DNA of 64,000 bases from Anastrepha obliqua (Eukaryota > Arthropoda > Insecta > Diptera > Tephritidae): positions 45,720,501-45,784,500 of the forward strand of contig NC_072896.1 of assembly GCF_027943255.1 (NCBI RefSeq). The letters are read 5' to 3'. Shown here in pieces: positions 21,702-32,346 of this stretch. Below the pieces are notes generated by a model. It made no database searches. It was not told the DNA's origin and saw nothing but the letters and a program-made list of their open reading frames with translations. Position 1 is the first letter of the stretch. Each line of letters begins with the position of its first letter. A program made the position numbers and the translations under genes.

Positions 21702-22530
21702 CAGGGTGGGCCATATAGCGCTTGCTTTTTGAACCACCTATTTTTTTGAGAATGGTAGCATAAATGACATGTCAAACGTGTTCATAATTTACTTAAAGGT
21801 TTGACATTTACGAAATGTGACGCTATACGCTTGAACAAAATTCGGAAATATTGAAAACCTATCTCCAAAGTGGTGAGTCTTCTTCTTCTTTTCTGATTTT
21901 CACATCGGTGGCTACGTCAATAAGCAAAATTGTCAGATTTGGGGCTCAGAAAATCCACAGGTTACTGTAGAGAAGCAAATGCATCCACAACGAGTCACTG
22001 TTTGGTGCGGTTTTTGGTCTGGCGGCATAATCGGGCCATTTTTTTTCTAAAATGAGCAAGGAGCCGCGGTTACAGTAAATGGCGAGCGTTACCGTGACAT
22101 GCTCAACGAGTTTTTGTTTCCAAAAATTGAAGAGGATGACATGGACGACATTTGGTTTCAACAGGACGGTGCAACTTGTCATACTGCCAAAGTTACACTC
22201 GAACTTTTGGCTACCGTTTTTGAAAATCGAATAATCAGCCGAAATTCCGATATCCATTGGCCGCCTTGGAGCGGTGATTTAAACCCGTTGGACTATTTTT
22301 TGTGGGTAGCCGTTAAGGACAAGTGCTATGCGAACCATCCAGAGACGATTGATGCTTTAGAACACGAAATCGAAGTTGCCATTCATGAAATTGGAGCCCA
22401 AACAATCGAAAATGTGCTTAAAAATTGGGTTGATCGAATTTCCTACTGTAAAGCCAGTCGTGCCAGTCATTTGCACGATATTATTTTTTATTCATAAACG
22501 ACAATGTTCATTTTTACATGGCCCACCCTA
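21702..22530 (+). mobile_element. DD41D mariner, HTH deleted, catalytic core nearly open
   Basis: 829 bp with TA on both sides (21700-21701 and 22531-22532) and termini CAGGGTGGGCCAT and TAGGGTGGGCCAT. The N-terminal tip (ATG followed at once by TGA, then [20 protein letters not shown]) is fused by an internal deletion to the core: [19 protein letters not shown] (first Asp), [17 protein letters not shown], one stop, GERYRDMLNEF, IWFQQDGATCHTAK (second Asp), WSGDLNPLDYFLWV (third Asp, 41 residues later), down to a complete C-terminus HDIIFYS. The core is open from 22099 to its stop codon, but both HTH motifs are lost, so it could not bind its ends. Confidence 0.92.
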
Positions 22531-22532
22531 TA

Positions 22533-24934
22533 TTTAGATTTCATAACTTGCTCTATCCTCTATTCTCTCAATTGCGAGCTAAATATATATTTTTTCCAAA
22601 ACAATGTAGAAGAAATGCTGTTCTGAGTCTTCCTAACGTAAACTGTCCCTTAGTGGAAGATATCATCTAATACCAAACGTAGGAACCAGATATGCTGTTA
22701 GCATCCTCAGTCTTTCCTTCCCAAGGTATCGTCAGATATGGCTGCAAAGGTTATTACCTAAAACTCTATTTCTAGTCGCTCTAAAGCAGGGAACTAAGCC
22801 GCCGTTCCGGTTCCGTCCGTTTGCGTGAACCGCACACCCTCAATAGAAACGATTACTTTGAAGTCCTGTCGATTGCTAAATCATAATTTGTTTGTTCTAC
22901 TTCAACAAGTTTTTATTTTATACGATAAAGGTATGCAGCAACTTTTAAAATTCTTCGTAACACAGTTTATCTTGGCAACATCGTTCTCACTTCCCAGTTA
23001 CTGCCAAAGGCTAATTCAAAATTCATACCGCATCCGATGTTGTGGGGCCACTAGAGTATTGTTTACAAACAACAACACTAACAATAACTGCCAGTTGGAA
23101 ACAACATCATCAAGATCTATGTGCGCAGATTGCCATTTTACATTTTATGTGTGTGCGAGTGTGCATATACAAGTACATCTGTGTGTTTGGGTGAATGCGT
23201 TTGTTCAAATGCGGAAGTTGTTGTTGCTATTGCAACTCGTAAAATTTCAAAGGGAGTAAACAAGTGCACAATTCCGAATTTACAATGCACTTGCAACAGC
23301 ACCGGCGGCGGCAGCAGCAAAAAACGAAAACACAACCCCAAACGCAACAACAACAACTACTACGCACATATCATAGCAAATAAGGACAATGGTTGCGCTT
23401 TGACTGGTCATGGCGTTGGTGTTGGTGATGGCGTTGCTGCTGCCATCATCTCCGACACTAAATCGGTCCAACCGCCATAGCCAGAGCAGTGCTTGATTTT
23501 GTAGTGCGTGTGTGTACGTGCGGCATGCCACATTGCGCTGTGTCGCACAACAACAAAAAGGGCAAATGTAAATCAGAAATTTCAACAATCTACCTACATA
23601 CAAATATATGTATGTATATATGTGTGTATGTACGTGGAAGTAGGGTGTGGGGCATGGGGTAAAATCAGTGTAAACAGAATACGCGAGTATGCGATAGTGT
23701 GTGTATATGTACACATATACATATGTATGTGTGGGACAACAGACTGGGAATTCGCGGACGATGCGAAACTGCCAGTTCATTTTTGATTCTGAATTTTTTT
23801 TAGCTACACATAGATTCAATCGTTTCCCTGTTTGCTGTTCCACAGCGGCGCGCTGGCATTTTTTATTTTGTCACTTTTAACGACATGTCAACGCGAATTT
23901 GTTTTCTTTTACAGTGAATTGAAAATTGTAATCGCATATATTATTACTGCACAATATTTTTTACCAACTGCTTTTGACAAGTTTACCAACACGATTTTTT
24001 GTGGTTATTTATTATAAGCTTACTGGTTTTTACGACCAAATGCTTGTGCGTGTTTGTGGCTGTGTGTCTGAGCACACAAAAATATACGCAACGCTTTCTG
24101 TAGTGCTTTGCTACTCACCCACTTACATCCAATCCATCAAAACACTTCATAAATAAGGGGAAGCAAAACGGGTAAACAATTTATCATCAACGCAAATACA
24201 ACAAACAAAGTGTACAATTGTTGTTGCCGACATTGCAGCAGATCATCAATTTGTGGCAAACATGCAAGCGTGCAAGGCTATATTGAATGCTTCCTAGCAA
24301 AGGAGGGAGACAGTTGGGTACGCTACAACTTCACTGGCAGGCGAGAACAAACAAGACCGAAGAGGCGAAGTGGCGAAGTGGCTTGGGGCATGCAGAGCAC
24401 CGAGACGCAGCTCATAGTAAACTATGTAACGAATCTCGATGGCGAAAACGTAAATTCAGCAAAGTTATTATCATCCACTCGTTTTCCCTAACTTCATCCA
24501 CAAGAACCAATCCACCTAATCACCCTATTGCCACGAATTAGCATGAATAAATTAGTCGACAACTCCAACCCCATTCTACGTTAGATGGTTAACAAAAGCA
24601 CCAGAATTTAAAGGAAAAATAATTAAATGTGAAATCAGATGGGGATTTTATTTTTTGCTTATATGACAGACGGAAGGACTTTGGAGTCGACCGCAAACGT
24701 CAGCCGTAGAAAATCATGACGCGAAGATTTTAGAGGTGTCACCAAGATCAAACCGTTAATTGGTTCTCAGCGAATTTGAAAGAATTAACTGACTAGCTGA
24801 AGTAACAGGGGTCATCTCAACGGCTTGTTTATGCAAAAACTGAGATTGTGTTGCTGATATGCGAAGAAAATGAACTCAACCTATAGTGTCGCTGAGTTTG
24901 AGTGTGATCTGTCAATTAGCTTGTTTTTTGGCAT
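22533..24934. other. Unassigned region with simple repeats
   Basis: No TE or gene recognised. It contains GGC/AGC-rich and CAA-rich stretches (23297-23365), a GTTGGTGTTGGTGATGGC-type tract near 23412-23440, and TATG/GTGT-rich tracts at about 23585-23640 and 23695-23735. The overlapping ORFs on both strands (23121-23480 +, 23280-23843 -) owe their length to these repeats. Opa-like trinucleotide tracts occur in fly coding exons and leaders, so a host exon cannot be excluded. Confidence 0.4.
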
Positions 24935-26085
24935 TTAATTATGTCAGTCAACAGCAGGTGCGCCCTGCGATTTTCACTAGGGAAAAGAATATCGAACAAA
25001 GAATGTGTTATACATTTTGTGTTGTGAACGGGATATCGTGTGCCGAATCGTTGAAAATGTTGCAGAAAGCCAGAAAGTACGCGCCGTGTGCTTTATCAAA
25101 AACTCGGGTCTGCGAGTGGTATAAGGCTTTTGCAGAGGGCCGAGAAGTCGTGGAAGATTTGCCCCGTTCTGGTCGCCCATCAACGTCTTCAACGGATGAA
25201 AACGTCGACAAAGTGAAGGAAATGGTGCTGGAAAATCATCAACCATCATTTAAGTTTGAGGGAGGTAGCTCGTGACCTTAGCGTGTCTCACGAATCAAAT
25301 CGCAATTTTTTACACCATCAATTGGGCATGAGACGCCAAGACGCGTGGCTGCTCGACTCGTTCCAAGAGAGTTGAATTTTTTTCAAAAAATTTTCCGGAA
25401 GAAGGCGGCTGAAGACATGCTTGAGCAAGTGAGTTCGGACCCAACGTTTATCTAGCGCATCATAACTGGTGATGAGACGTGGGTGTATGAGTTTGACATG
25501 AAAACCAGTCAACAGGCGGCTGATGTGGCTAAATGGCGCTATCGACATGAGCCGAAACCCAAAGAACAAAAAAACACGTGAAAGTCGGTCAAAAGTGAAA
25601 GTTAAGCTACTAGTTTTCTTTGATTATCCTGGTGTTGTGCACTCGGAATTGGTGTTAGAAGTTAGGCGACGTTTGAGAGAGAATGTGCGAGGGAAACGGA
25701 CCAATTTGTGGAAAGGAAACTCATGAATCTTGCATCATGATAACCCATCGTTTCACAAGGCTCATATTGTGAACAGTTTTTTGACCAAAAACTCGACAAG
25801 TATCATCGAACAACCACCGTATTCACCGAATTAAGCACCCTGTGACTTTTTCCTTTTTCCTAAACTAAAATTGCCACTCCGCGGACGCCGCTTAAGGAGA
25901 ATTCGCTGATGGAGCTGAAGAAGATCTCTCCAATCGCGTTTAAAAGGTGCTGTGGTGACTGAACTATTCGTTGTCATTTGTGTATTGAATGGATCCCATA
26001 TTGGAGGCGAGAAAATAAATGTTGATGATTAAACAATTATTTTGCGTTTTATTGAACAACTCCCGGTACTTTTTTGACAGAATGT
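24935..26085 (+). mobile_element. DD34D mariner relic
   Basis: Full-length-like but degraded mariner. N-terminal HTH: NGISCAESLKMLQKA, CEWYKAFAEGREVVEDLPRSGRPST and TDENVDKVKEMV (24980-25240). Core: ITGDETWVYEFDM (first Asp), SKVKVKLLVFFDYPGVVHSELV, LHHDNPSFHKAHIVNSFL (second Asp), QPPYSPN, a stop, APCDFFLFPKLKLPLRG (third Asp, spacing 34). Frameshifts lie near 25275, 25330 and 25720. A right terminus ending ACTTTTTTGACAGAATG is suggested near 26085, but I could not find a matching left repeat. The HTH pattern resembles mosquito/fly mariner groups; subfamily not fixed. Confidence 0.85.
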
Positions 26086-26409
26086 ATGTTTTGTTTCGAT
26101 ATATGTAATGAATCGCGTTTGAGCGAGTTAAAAAATATTTTCATATTATGCAGCATTTTAGTTTATAGTTTTTATAGTGTTAAATTGATTAATGGAAATT
26201 TACTATCAATATGAAAGTTTGTATGAATTTAATACGAAAATGTTGTTTTTAAAGCTTGACTTAGACCATTTTCAAAATTAATTGAATGTCCTATAAATGA
26301 CTTAATGCAGTAAAGAGCTATGAGTTTTATTTGAAACAGTAACTAATGAAATAATTCATGAGCATTTATTAACTATTTTTAAAATGTAATCCATTTCTAT
26401 CATTTATTT
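26086..26409. other. Intergenic sequence with one copy of a short direct repeat
   Basis: AT-rich. GACTTAGACCATTTTCA at 26258 is the first of three copies in the same orientation (others at 27826 and 27993). Nothing else recognised. Confidence 0.45.
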
Positions 26410-26925
26410 TAGTTTTTAAGATTCTTAAAACGTTCTAGATAAACTGAAGCGATGTTTGGTAGTAAACAACTACAATAATATCTTTATGTTTTGCTTCCGT
26501 TACTGGTTTAGGGGTGGTTTATAATGGAAGTAATTTAATATTTTCATATATTTTTGATCTTACTCCTTTAACTGAAAGATCTAAAACGCGGAATTTAGAA
26601 TCATCTAAAAAAGTTTTGTAGAACATTTTCTAAGATTCATTTTTCAAGAAACTCTCCATTGAATTTTTATCCAAGAGACAAACTCGCCCGCTGCATGTTT
26701 TACTCTTTTCGTTATTGATTCTTCTAGTGACTTTGTCGAAATAAAATCCGGCTGCGACATTCTTTTTACCGAAAATGAGTTTTCCCTTCTACACTTTTCT
26801 ATCAGTTCATAATAACGCTCAGGCTTATATTTATAAGTAAGTTGCTTTTTTCTTTTCATTTCCATCAAACCAAAGTCACGGTCATTCGGTAGAAAGGAAT
26901 GACCGGATACCAACTATTTTCAAGT
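26410..26925 (-). pseudogene. C-terminal fragment of a GHSFLPNDRDF-type protein (DUF7869-like)
   Basis: Reverse-strand reading from 26915: LVSGHSFLPNDRDFGLMEM, then a Lys/Tyr-rich stretch, YYELIEKCRRENSFSVKRM, and SLEESITKRVKH ending at FVSWIKIQWRVS. After disruptions come KMFYKTFLDDSKFRVLDLSV, PVTEAKHKDII, and LLPNIASVYLERFKNL. From memory this motif series belongs to an uncharacterised insect-abundant family (DUF7869), often multicopy and probably transposon-borne. I cannot confirm that here. The N-terminal part is absent, and a mariner begins only a few bases upstream at 26930. Stops make it a pseudogene. Confidence 0.5.
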
Positions 26926-26929
26926 TGTA

Positions 26930-27798
26930 TCAGGTCAGTCCATAAGTTCGTGCGCATTTTACCGCGCGCTGGTCGTCCTGAAGTCTTTAACTCCGACGCC
27001 TTGCTCGAACTCGTGGAAGCTAAGCCAAATTTTACAGTCGATATGATAGCTCAGAGGTTAAATTCATCGCGTGGAACAGTTCACAGGCACCTGGTTCAGT
27101 TGGGAAAGGTTTCAAAGTTGGGAAAATGGGTTCCGCATAGACTTTCCGTCGCCAACCTTCAGCAGAGAGTGAATGCGTGTTCTCAGCTGCTGCAACGGCT
27201 TCAAAATGAAAGTTTTTTGAACCGTAACGTTACCGGTGATGAAAAATGGGTCCTTTAGATAAAGATGAAACACCAAAACCAACCCCTAGAGATGGCATTC
27301 TCCCCAAAAAGATTCTCCTGTCTATTTGGTGGGATATGACCGATATTGTTTATTGTGAACTTCTGGAACCAAACCAGACGATAATTGCTGATTATTATTC
27401 GCATCAGCTATCAATCCTGAATGAGGCACACGCAAGACCTTCATACCGCAAAGCAAACATTAGGCAAGCTGAACGAGCTCGGATGGGAGCTAATGCCGCA
27501 TCCACCATACTCTCCGGATATTGCACCTTGTGATTACCACCTTTTCCGTGGACTTTAATTCCATGTGAGTAACAAGAACTACTCCTCAAAAGAAGCTATA
27601 AAAAGGGATATCGAAGCGTATTTTGGCTCCAAGGACAAACAATTTTGTGAGCAGGGAATTAAAAGTTTGCCTAAACGTTGGGAAGACATTGTAAATAATG
27701 AAGGAAAATATATTATTGATTAATAAATACTTTAAACATCTTTTTTATTAATTTTAAAACCACCTTTAAAAAACTCACGAACTTATGGACTGACCTGA
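26930..27798 (+). mobile_element. DD34D mariner (Hsmar1/cecropia-like), internally rearranged
   Basis: 869 bp, TA on both sides (26928-26929 and 27799-27800). Termini share TCAGGTCAGTCCATAAGTTC followed by GTG. The transposase lacks the first HTH. It reads RAGRPEVFNSDALLELVEA, second HTH FTVDMIAQRLNSSRGTVHRHL, then VTGDEKWVL with the first catalytic Asp, ILPKKILLSIWWDMTDIVYCELL, and after a disruption around the second Asp (where LHDNARPH is expected, only AHARPSYRKAN is left), LNELGWELMPHPPYSPDIAPCDYHLF with the third Asp and a C-terminus with LPKRWEDIV. Frameshifts near 27256 and 27480. Subfamily is judged from the HPPYSPD...DYHLF signature. Confidence 0.9.
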
Positions 27799-27800
27799 TA

Positions 27801-28424
27801 TTAAATGTAATTTCTTTAAATTTTTGACTTAGGCCACTTTCATAATTAAACGAAAAGAATTCCGTATAACGTTGAGATTACATCCACTATCTAAAGGTTC
27901 ATTTTTGACGATATAGTGAAAATTATATTAAATACATATAGTTTAAGATAATGTGGATGTGAAATAAGTGATAAACTCATTTTTTTAATTTTGACTTAGA
28001 CCACTTTCATAATTATAGGCACATATAAAACCTCCAAATGCAGTTTCTCGGCTTTTCTTTGCGGTAGACGCCGCGTCAAGAAAGTGCATATAATTTCTTG
28101 TGTTTGGTTGTTTGCATTGCTTTCGCCTATTCTTCCTCTTTACAAACAAGTAATTCCTCTTCCTTTTGTTCGTTCATTCATCGGCTCTGACGACACAGCG
28201 AATAAAACATTTTTTTTTTCCGCATTTACTTTATACATCTGTACTTTGACATTAAGTATGTTGTTTAACAATTTGGTCAGGATTTATATACATCGCTTAA
28301 TGGCCAGTGTCAAAAGCGATAAAATTAAAATAATCGAGATAATAGCAATTAAATAATATACAATAATGCAATACAAGTTTCACTTTACATGATTACATTT
28401 TACAACTATTTTTAATTATTTTTT
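27801..28424. other. Unassigned, two more copies of the short direct repeat
   Basis: GACTTAGGCCACTTTCATAA at 27826 and GACTTAGACCACTTTCATAA at 27993 repeat the motif at 26258. No ORF with recognisable content. T-run at 28210-28219. Confidence 0.45.
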
Positions 28425-30245
28425 TTTTACATATTTATGGTTTTTTAGCATTTATCGTACTAGGTCGCTTGGTCGGGTTCTCTTTAAGCGCCTTTTCACG
28501 TTTCTTTCCCTTTCAAGAAGTTTGTTGATTTCTGCATTACTGTGTGTGTGTATTTTTTCAAAGTGCCTTGTTATTATCTTTTTGATTTCTTCGTCTACTC
28601 TTGCTATATTAAAAGTCCTGTGGATGTTATCATTTTTCGTGTACCTGTCAGACATGGTCAAAGTTCGAAGAATCTTTGATTGCTGTCGTTGTATTTTTTC
28701 TATATGAGTTTTTTTAGCCGTTCCCCACACCTGTAATCCATATAGCCAGATTGGTTTAATCATAGTTTTGTACACTAACAGCTTGTTCTGTATAGTGAGT
28801 CTGGATTTGGAGCAGACTAACCAATGAAGTTGTCGAAGTTTTTCTTTTATTTGTTTGACCTTTTGCTTTATGTGGTGATTCCAATTTAGTTTGGAGTCCA
28901 AGTGAATTCCCAAATATTCAGTAGTTGATTCTATTTTAATTGCTTTATCATTTATTTTAATTGGAACTGCGGTAAATTTTGTTTTGTTAGTAAATATAAC
29001 CTGTACGGTTTTGTCTTCATTTATTTTTAGGCACCAGTTATCAAACCATTCCTTCACTGCGTTTGTGTATCGCTGCAGTTTTTCAGTAGCGATAATTAAG
29101 CTTTTGTCTGATGCTAATAGTATTGTATCGTCTGCGAACGTAGCAATTGAAGAATTAGTTTCGTCAGGAGGTGGTATATCTGCGGTGAATAAAACATATA
29201 GTAGAGGGCCAAGAACGCTTCCTTGCGGAACTCCAGCAGTTATTTGATGGATATCTGAACATTGATTGTCATATTTAGAAGCTTCGGTCGGTTAGATAGC
29301 TTTTTATGATGAGATAGTAGTCAAAAGGTAGCATTCTTTTCATTTTGTGGAGTAAGCCTTCATGCCACACTTTGTCAAACGCTTTAGCTACGTCCAAAAA
29401 TACTGCGGCACAGTATCGATTGTTTTCAAGGTCTGATTGGATTTTATTTGTAATTCTATGGATCTGTTGAATAGTCGAATGTTTTTTTTTCTAAATCCAA
29501 ATTGATGATCCGGTATTTTACGTTTTTGGTCTAGAAGTTGGGTTATCCGATCATGCAGTAATTTTTCAGCAATTTTAGATATTCGGAAAGTATTGTAAGC
29601 GAAACATTGCATTAAAAACGTTTCGCAAGTACTCGTATATATATGCCTTGGTTGGTAGCTCCACTAATGCTTTTCCTGTTATCAAGTCATATCCGGGAGC
29701 TTTTTTATTTTTATTCCTTTTTTGATGCAAGCTATTATTTCGTGTGTATTCGTCCTTTTTATTTTTGTAAAATCATAGTGGAAGTTGTTTTGGTTGTTGA
29801 TTTTCTTTTCTTCGTCATTTGATAGAACTTTTTCGAAGTAATTTGCCAATGTTTTCGCTTTTTCCTCTTTTGTAACAGCCCATGAATTGTCATCTTTTTT
29901 TAGTGGTGATTGATGTTTTATTTGAGTTTTTAATTTTTTAGTACATTTCCATAAAGAGTAGTTTGTATCTTGATAGGGAGTCAGATTCTTCAAATAACTT
30001 TCGATTTCTTCGTTATTTCTCTTATTTAAGGTATCCTTTAGAATTTTTCTAGGTAAGTTTAGTTTTCTCTTGTCGTCAGGTGATCTAGTTTTTTGCCATT
30101 TTTTTCTTAACTTTCTTTTTTCTATAATTTGCTTTTTAATAGTAATGTCAGTTGTTGGTGTATTTGTTCTATTTGCTTGCTGTGGTGCCGATCTGATCCC
30201 TGCTTCTAGTACTACGTCATTGATAGTAAAACAATGAAACTTGAA
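28425..30245 (-). mobile_element. Jockey-clade LINE, 5'-truncated
   Basis: Reverse-strand LINE without RNase H. From 30238: a charged linker between endonuclease and RT (AGIRSAPQQANRTNTP, KKWQKTRSPDDKRKLN, SYLKNLTPYQDTNYSLWKCTKKL). RT follows: LLHDRITQLLDQKRKIPDHQFGFRKK near 29550, then ITAGVPQGSVLGPLLYVLF and FADDTILLASD near 29240-29110 (catalytic FADD), EYLGIHLDSKLNWNHHI, YKTMIKPIWLYGLQVWG, ending with LERERNVKRRLKRTRPSDLV at 28452. The T-rich run at about 28415-28431 would be the poly(A) tail of the reverse-strand transcript. The 28452-29057 frame is intact for 201 codons, so decay is limited. Frameshifts lie near 29300-29400 and 29650. Confidence 0.88.
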
Positions 30246-30284
30246 TTTTGAATGCAATCTAAATTTCCGTTAGTTTGACAAACA

Positions 30285-30600
30285 ATATTAGTTAGAAGTT
30301 GTTGCGGGAAACTGTGAGGCGGATGAGCTGACCAGACAAGGAACATGTGATGGGATCCTTGCGAAGGGAGAAAATTGAGATCCCCCTGACCACCTCGGGT
30401 CTGCTCCTGGAAAGATGGGCTTCGCGCCATCTCAGCGAGCGTTGGGCAAGTACACAAACTTGTAAGGTCGATAAATCCTTCTGGCCTCGTGTGGACCGGA
30501 GGCGCTGAGGTTGACAAAATATCAGCTCTTGAATCACAAAGGGCGAATCCCTTCGAAGTGTGCTCATTCCCTGGGCAACCATTCCAACTTAATCTAACCT
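30285..30600 (+). pseudogene. LINE RNase H C-terminal fragment
   Basis: The + strand reads VAGNCEADELTRQG (the last catalytic Asp of RNase H in an ADE motif), then after a frameshift IPLTTSGLLLERWASRHLSERW, KVDKSFWPRVDRRR and degraded sequence. The rest of RNase H and the RT are absent. It lies next to, but in opposite orientation from, the Jockey-type element. Confidence 0.65.
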
Positions 30601-31449
30601 GTTGTGAGCAATGCATTGAGAGAAGAGAGACAAGGTAGTACGACTAAAGTTAAGAGTGCACTTATACGAATATGTGGTACAGTATTTAAATTTTTCCACA
30701 AAAACTAAACTGAGGCGTCATCTGTTTGACATTGCGGTGTGCATATAAGAAACATTTTATTTATGTCTTGCGGTTATAGCACTTTTCCATATATACACGC
30801 TAATACGTGAATCTTGGCATGGTACAGGCATTCAGCTTAAAAACGGTAAATTAGCAATTTTCGTGACGACTTTTAGTCAAAGTCTGTCCTAACAAATTGT
30901 TTGAATATTTTCATCAAACTGCGAGTATAACAAAATAATATTAATTGGCGAAAACAAGGCTTCCCACCCGTGCAAGCGCAAAGTTCTTCAGGAATGTTTG
31001 CAAAGCCATTAAAACATGGCGAAAAGAACTTTAAAGCTTTTGAAAGGGGGAAAGAGGAAAGAAAAGACAGTTCGCTGGTAATAGCATTGGAGGAGGAAAT
31101 CTTTGGAGTAAAACATTTAATGAACGAAAATAGTTTTTGAAAATTAATAGTATGGAATAACAAATTCAAATTCAGAGTCTTCGAAAATAACGGAAAAGCA
31201 CACGCAAGGCGCTCAGCATTGAAAGAATTGCAAATGAATAGGAAAATTTCTTATGTTATAAAGAATTTCAGAATAGAAAGAAATGCAAAAGTTCTATACT
31301 AAAATATGCAAGAGTACAAGATACCAGGGACCGAAATAATATTTATTTCAAAGAGATGATGGTCCTTAGAAGAGGTGGACGACTTTCACAGGCAGAAAAA
31401 TGGTGGTACCAAGGTGAAGAAATTAAATTGGTGGCAGAATACTAGAATA
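30601..31449. other. No recognised feature
   Basis: AT-rich, low coding potential. The reverse-strand ORF at 30873-31169 has no motif I recognise. Confidence 0.45.
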
Positions 31450-31451
31450 TA

Positions 31452-31811
31452 CAGGGTTGGCCATATTAAACTGACCCATTGAGTAACCCTATAACTTTTT
31501 ACTGTAATTTGAAATCTAAGGTTTACGTCAACAAGCCAAAGACACTAGGCGCACTTAAGGCCAATATCCGACGGGAAATAGCCGCCATATCGGCCGAGAC
31601 GCTGGCCAAAACTATGGAAAACGCCGAAAAACGGGCACATTACGCTATACGAGCTAAGGGCGACCACTTGCGCGATATCATATTCAAAAAGTGATGTAAA
31701 CGAATCTCCTTGAACTAAATTAAATGTTTTTCACAATGAAACACAAAAAAATGTTTCTTTTTCCATATTTTTTTAATAATCACATGGGTCAGTTTAATAT
31801 GGCCAACCCTG
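31452..31811 (+). mobile_element. 360-bp non-autonomous DD41D mariner
   Basis: Flanked by TA (31450-31451 and 31812-31813), with perfect terminal inverted repeats of at least 27 bp beginning CAGGGTTGGCCATATTAAAC. Internally deleted: after the left repeat only the C-terminal transposase coding remains (31479-31694: KSKVYVNKPKTLGALKANIRREIA, ending HLRDIIFKK), open to its stop. Without HTH or catalytic residues it depends on transposase supplied in trans. The perfect ends and near identity to the two 174-bp derivatives point to recent movement. Confidence 0.92.
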
Positions 31812-31813
31812 TA

Positions 31814-31987
31814 CATATCCAAATACGTGCTAAGGGCGACCACTTGCGCGATATCATATTCAAAAAGTGATGTAAACGAATCTCCTTGAACTAAATTAAA
31901 TGTTTTTCACAATGAAACACAAAAAAATGTTTCTTTTTCCACATTTTTTTAATAATCACATGGGTCAGTTTAATATGGCCAACCCTG
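31814..31987 (+). mobile_element. 174-bp one-ended mariner derivative, copy 1
   Basis: Abuts the 360-bp element across one shared TA. It contains the last ~174 bp of the same family: from CATATCCAAATACGTGCTAA through the transposase C-terminus (AAGGGCGACCACTTGCGCG) to the right terminal repeat ending GGCCAACCCTG, followed by TA (31988-31989). There is no left terminal repeat. Copy 2 at 51257-51430 has the same two boundaries and length, differing at two bases by eye, and is also TA-flanked. Confidence 0.88.
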
Positions 31988-32037
31988 TAAATATCTTGGT
32001 ATCATTCTTACACCCATTTGGTATTCGGCAAGCACTT

Positions 32038-32346
32038 GTATATATATAATTGGCGCGTACACCCTTTTTGGGTATTTGGCCGAGCTCCTCCTCCCATTTG
32101 TGGTGTGCGTCTTGATGTTGTTCCACAAATGGAGGGACCTACAGTTTCAAACCGACTCCGAACGGCAGATATTTTTATGAGGAGCTTTTTCATGGCAGAA
32201 ATACACTCGGAGGTTTGCCATTGCCTGCCGAGGGGTCGACCGCTATTAGAAAAATGTTTTTATTAATTTTGATTTCACCGAGATTCGAACCAACGTTCTC
32301 TCTGTGAATTCCAAATGGTAATCACGCACCAACCCATTCGGCTACA
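32038..32346 (-). mobile_element. Complete tRNA-derived SINE
   Basis: 309 bp flanked by a perfect 10-bp target-site duplication, GCAAGCACTT (32028-32037 and 32347-32356). On the reverse strand it starts TGTAGCCGAATGGGTTGG, containing a pol III A box, and has a B box GGTTCGAATCTC at 32291-32280. The body contains GGCAAACCTCCGAGTGTATT and a CCTCCATTTGTGGAAC segment, and ends with an AT repeat (AATTATATATATACAAG) instead of poly(A). Partial copies: 6297-6436, 15105-15172 and 47590-47660. The head resembles a tRNA, but not closely enough by eye to name the isoacceptor. Confidence 0.9.
32280..32344 (-). promoter_or_regulatory. Internal pol III promoter (A and B boxes) of the SINE
   Basis: Read on the reverse strand: A box TAGCCGAATGGG at 32344-32333 and B box GGTTCGAATCTC at 32291-32280, about 40 bp apart, as in tRNA genes and tRNA-derived SINEs. 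Both match the known consensus (TRGCNNARYNGG and GGTTCGANNCC) except for the last B-box bases. Confidence 0.75.

Noticed and set aside
23280..23843. 187-codon reverse-strand ORF with hydrophobic, Ala/Val-rich end
   Set aside because: Its length comes from CAA/AGC/GGC and TATG/GTGT simple repeats, which lack stops in this frame; the overlapping + strand ORFs are equally open.
32280..32344. tRNA gene
   Set aside because: A and B boxes are present, but they head a 309-bp SINE with target-site duplications, and the sequence does not form a full tRNA cloverleaf by eye.
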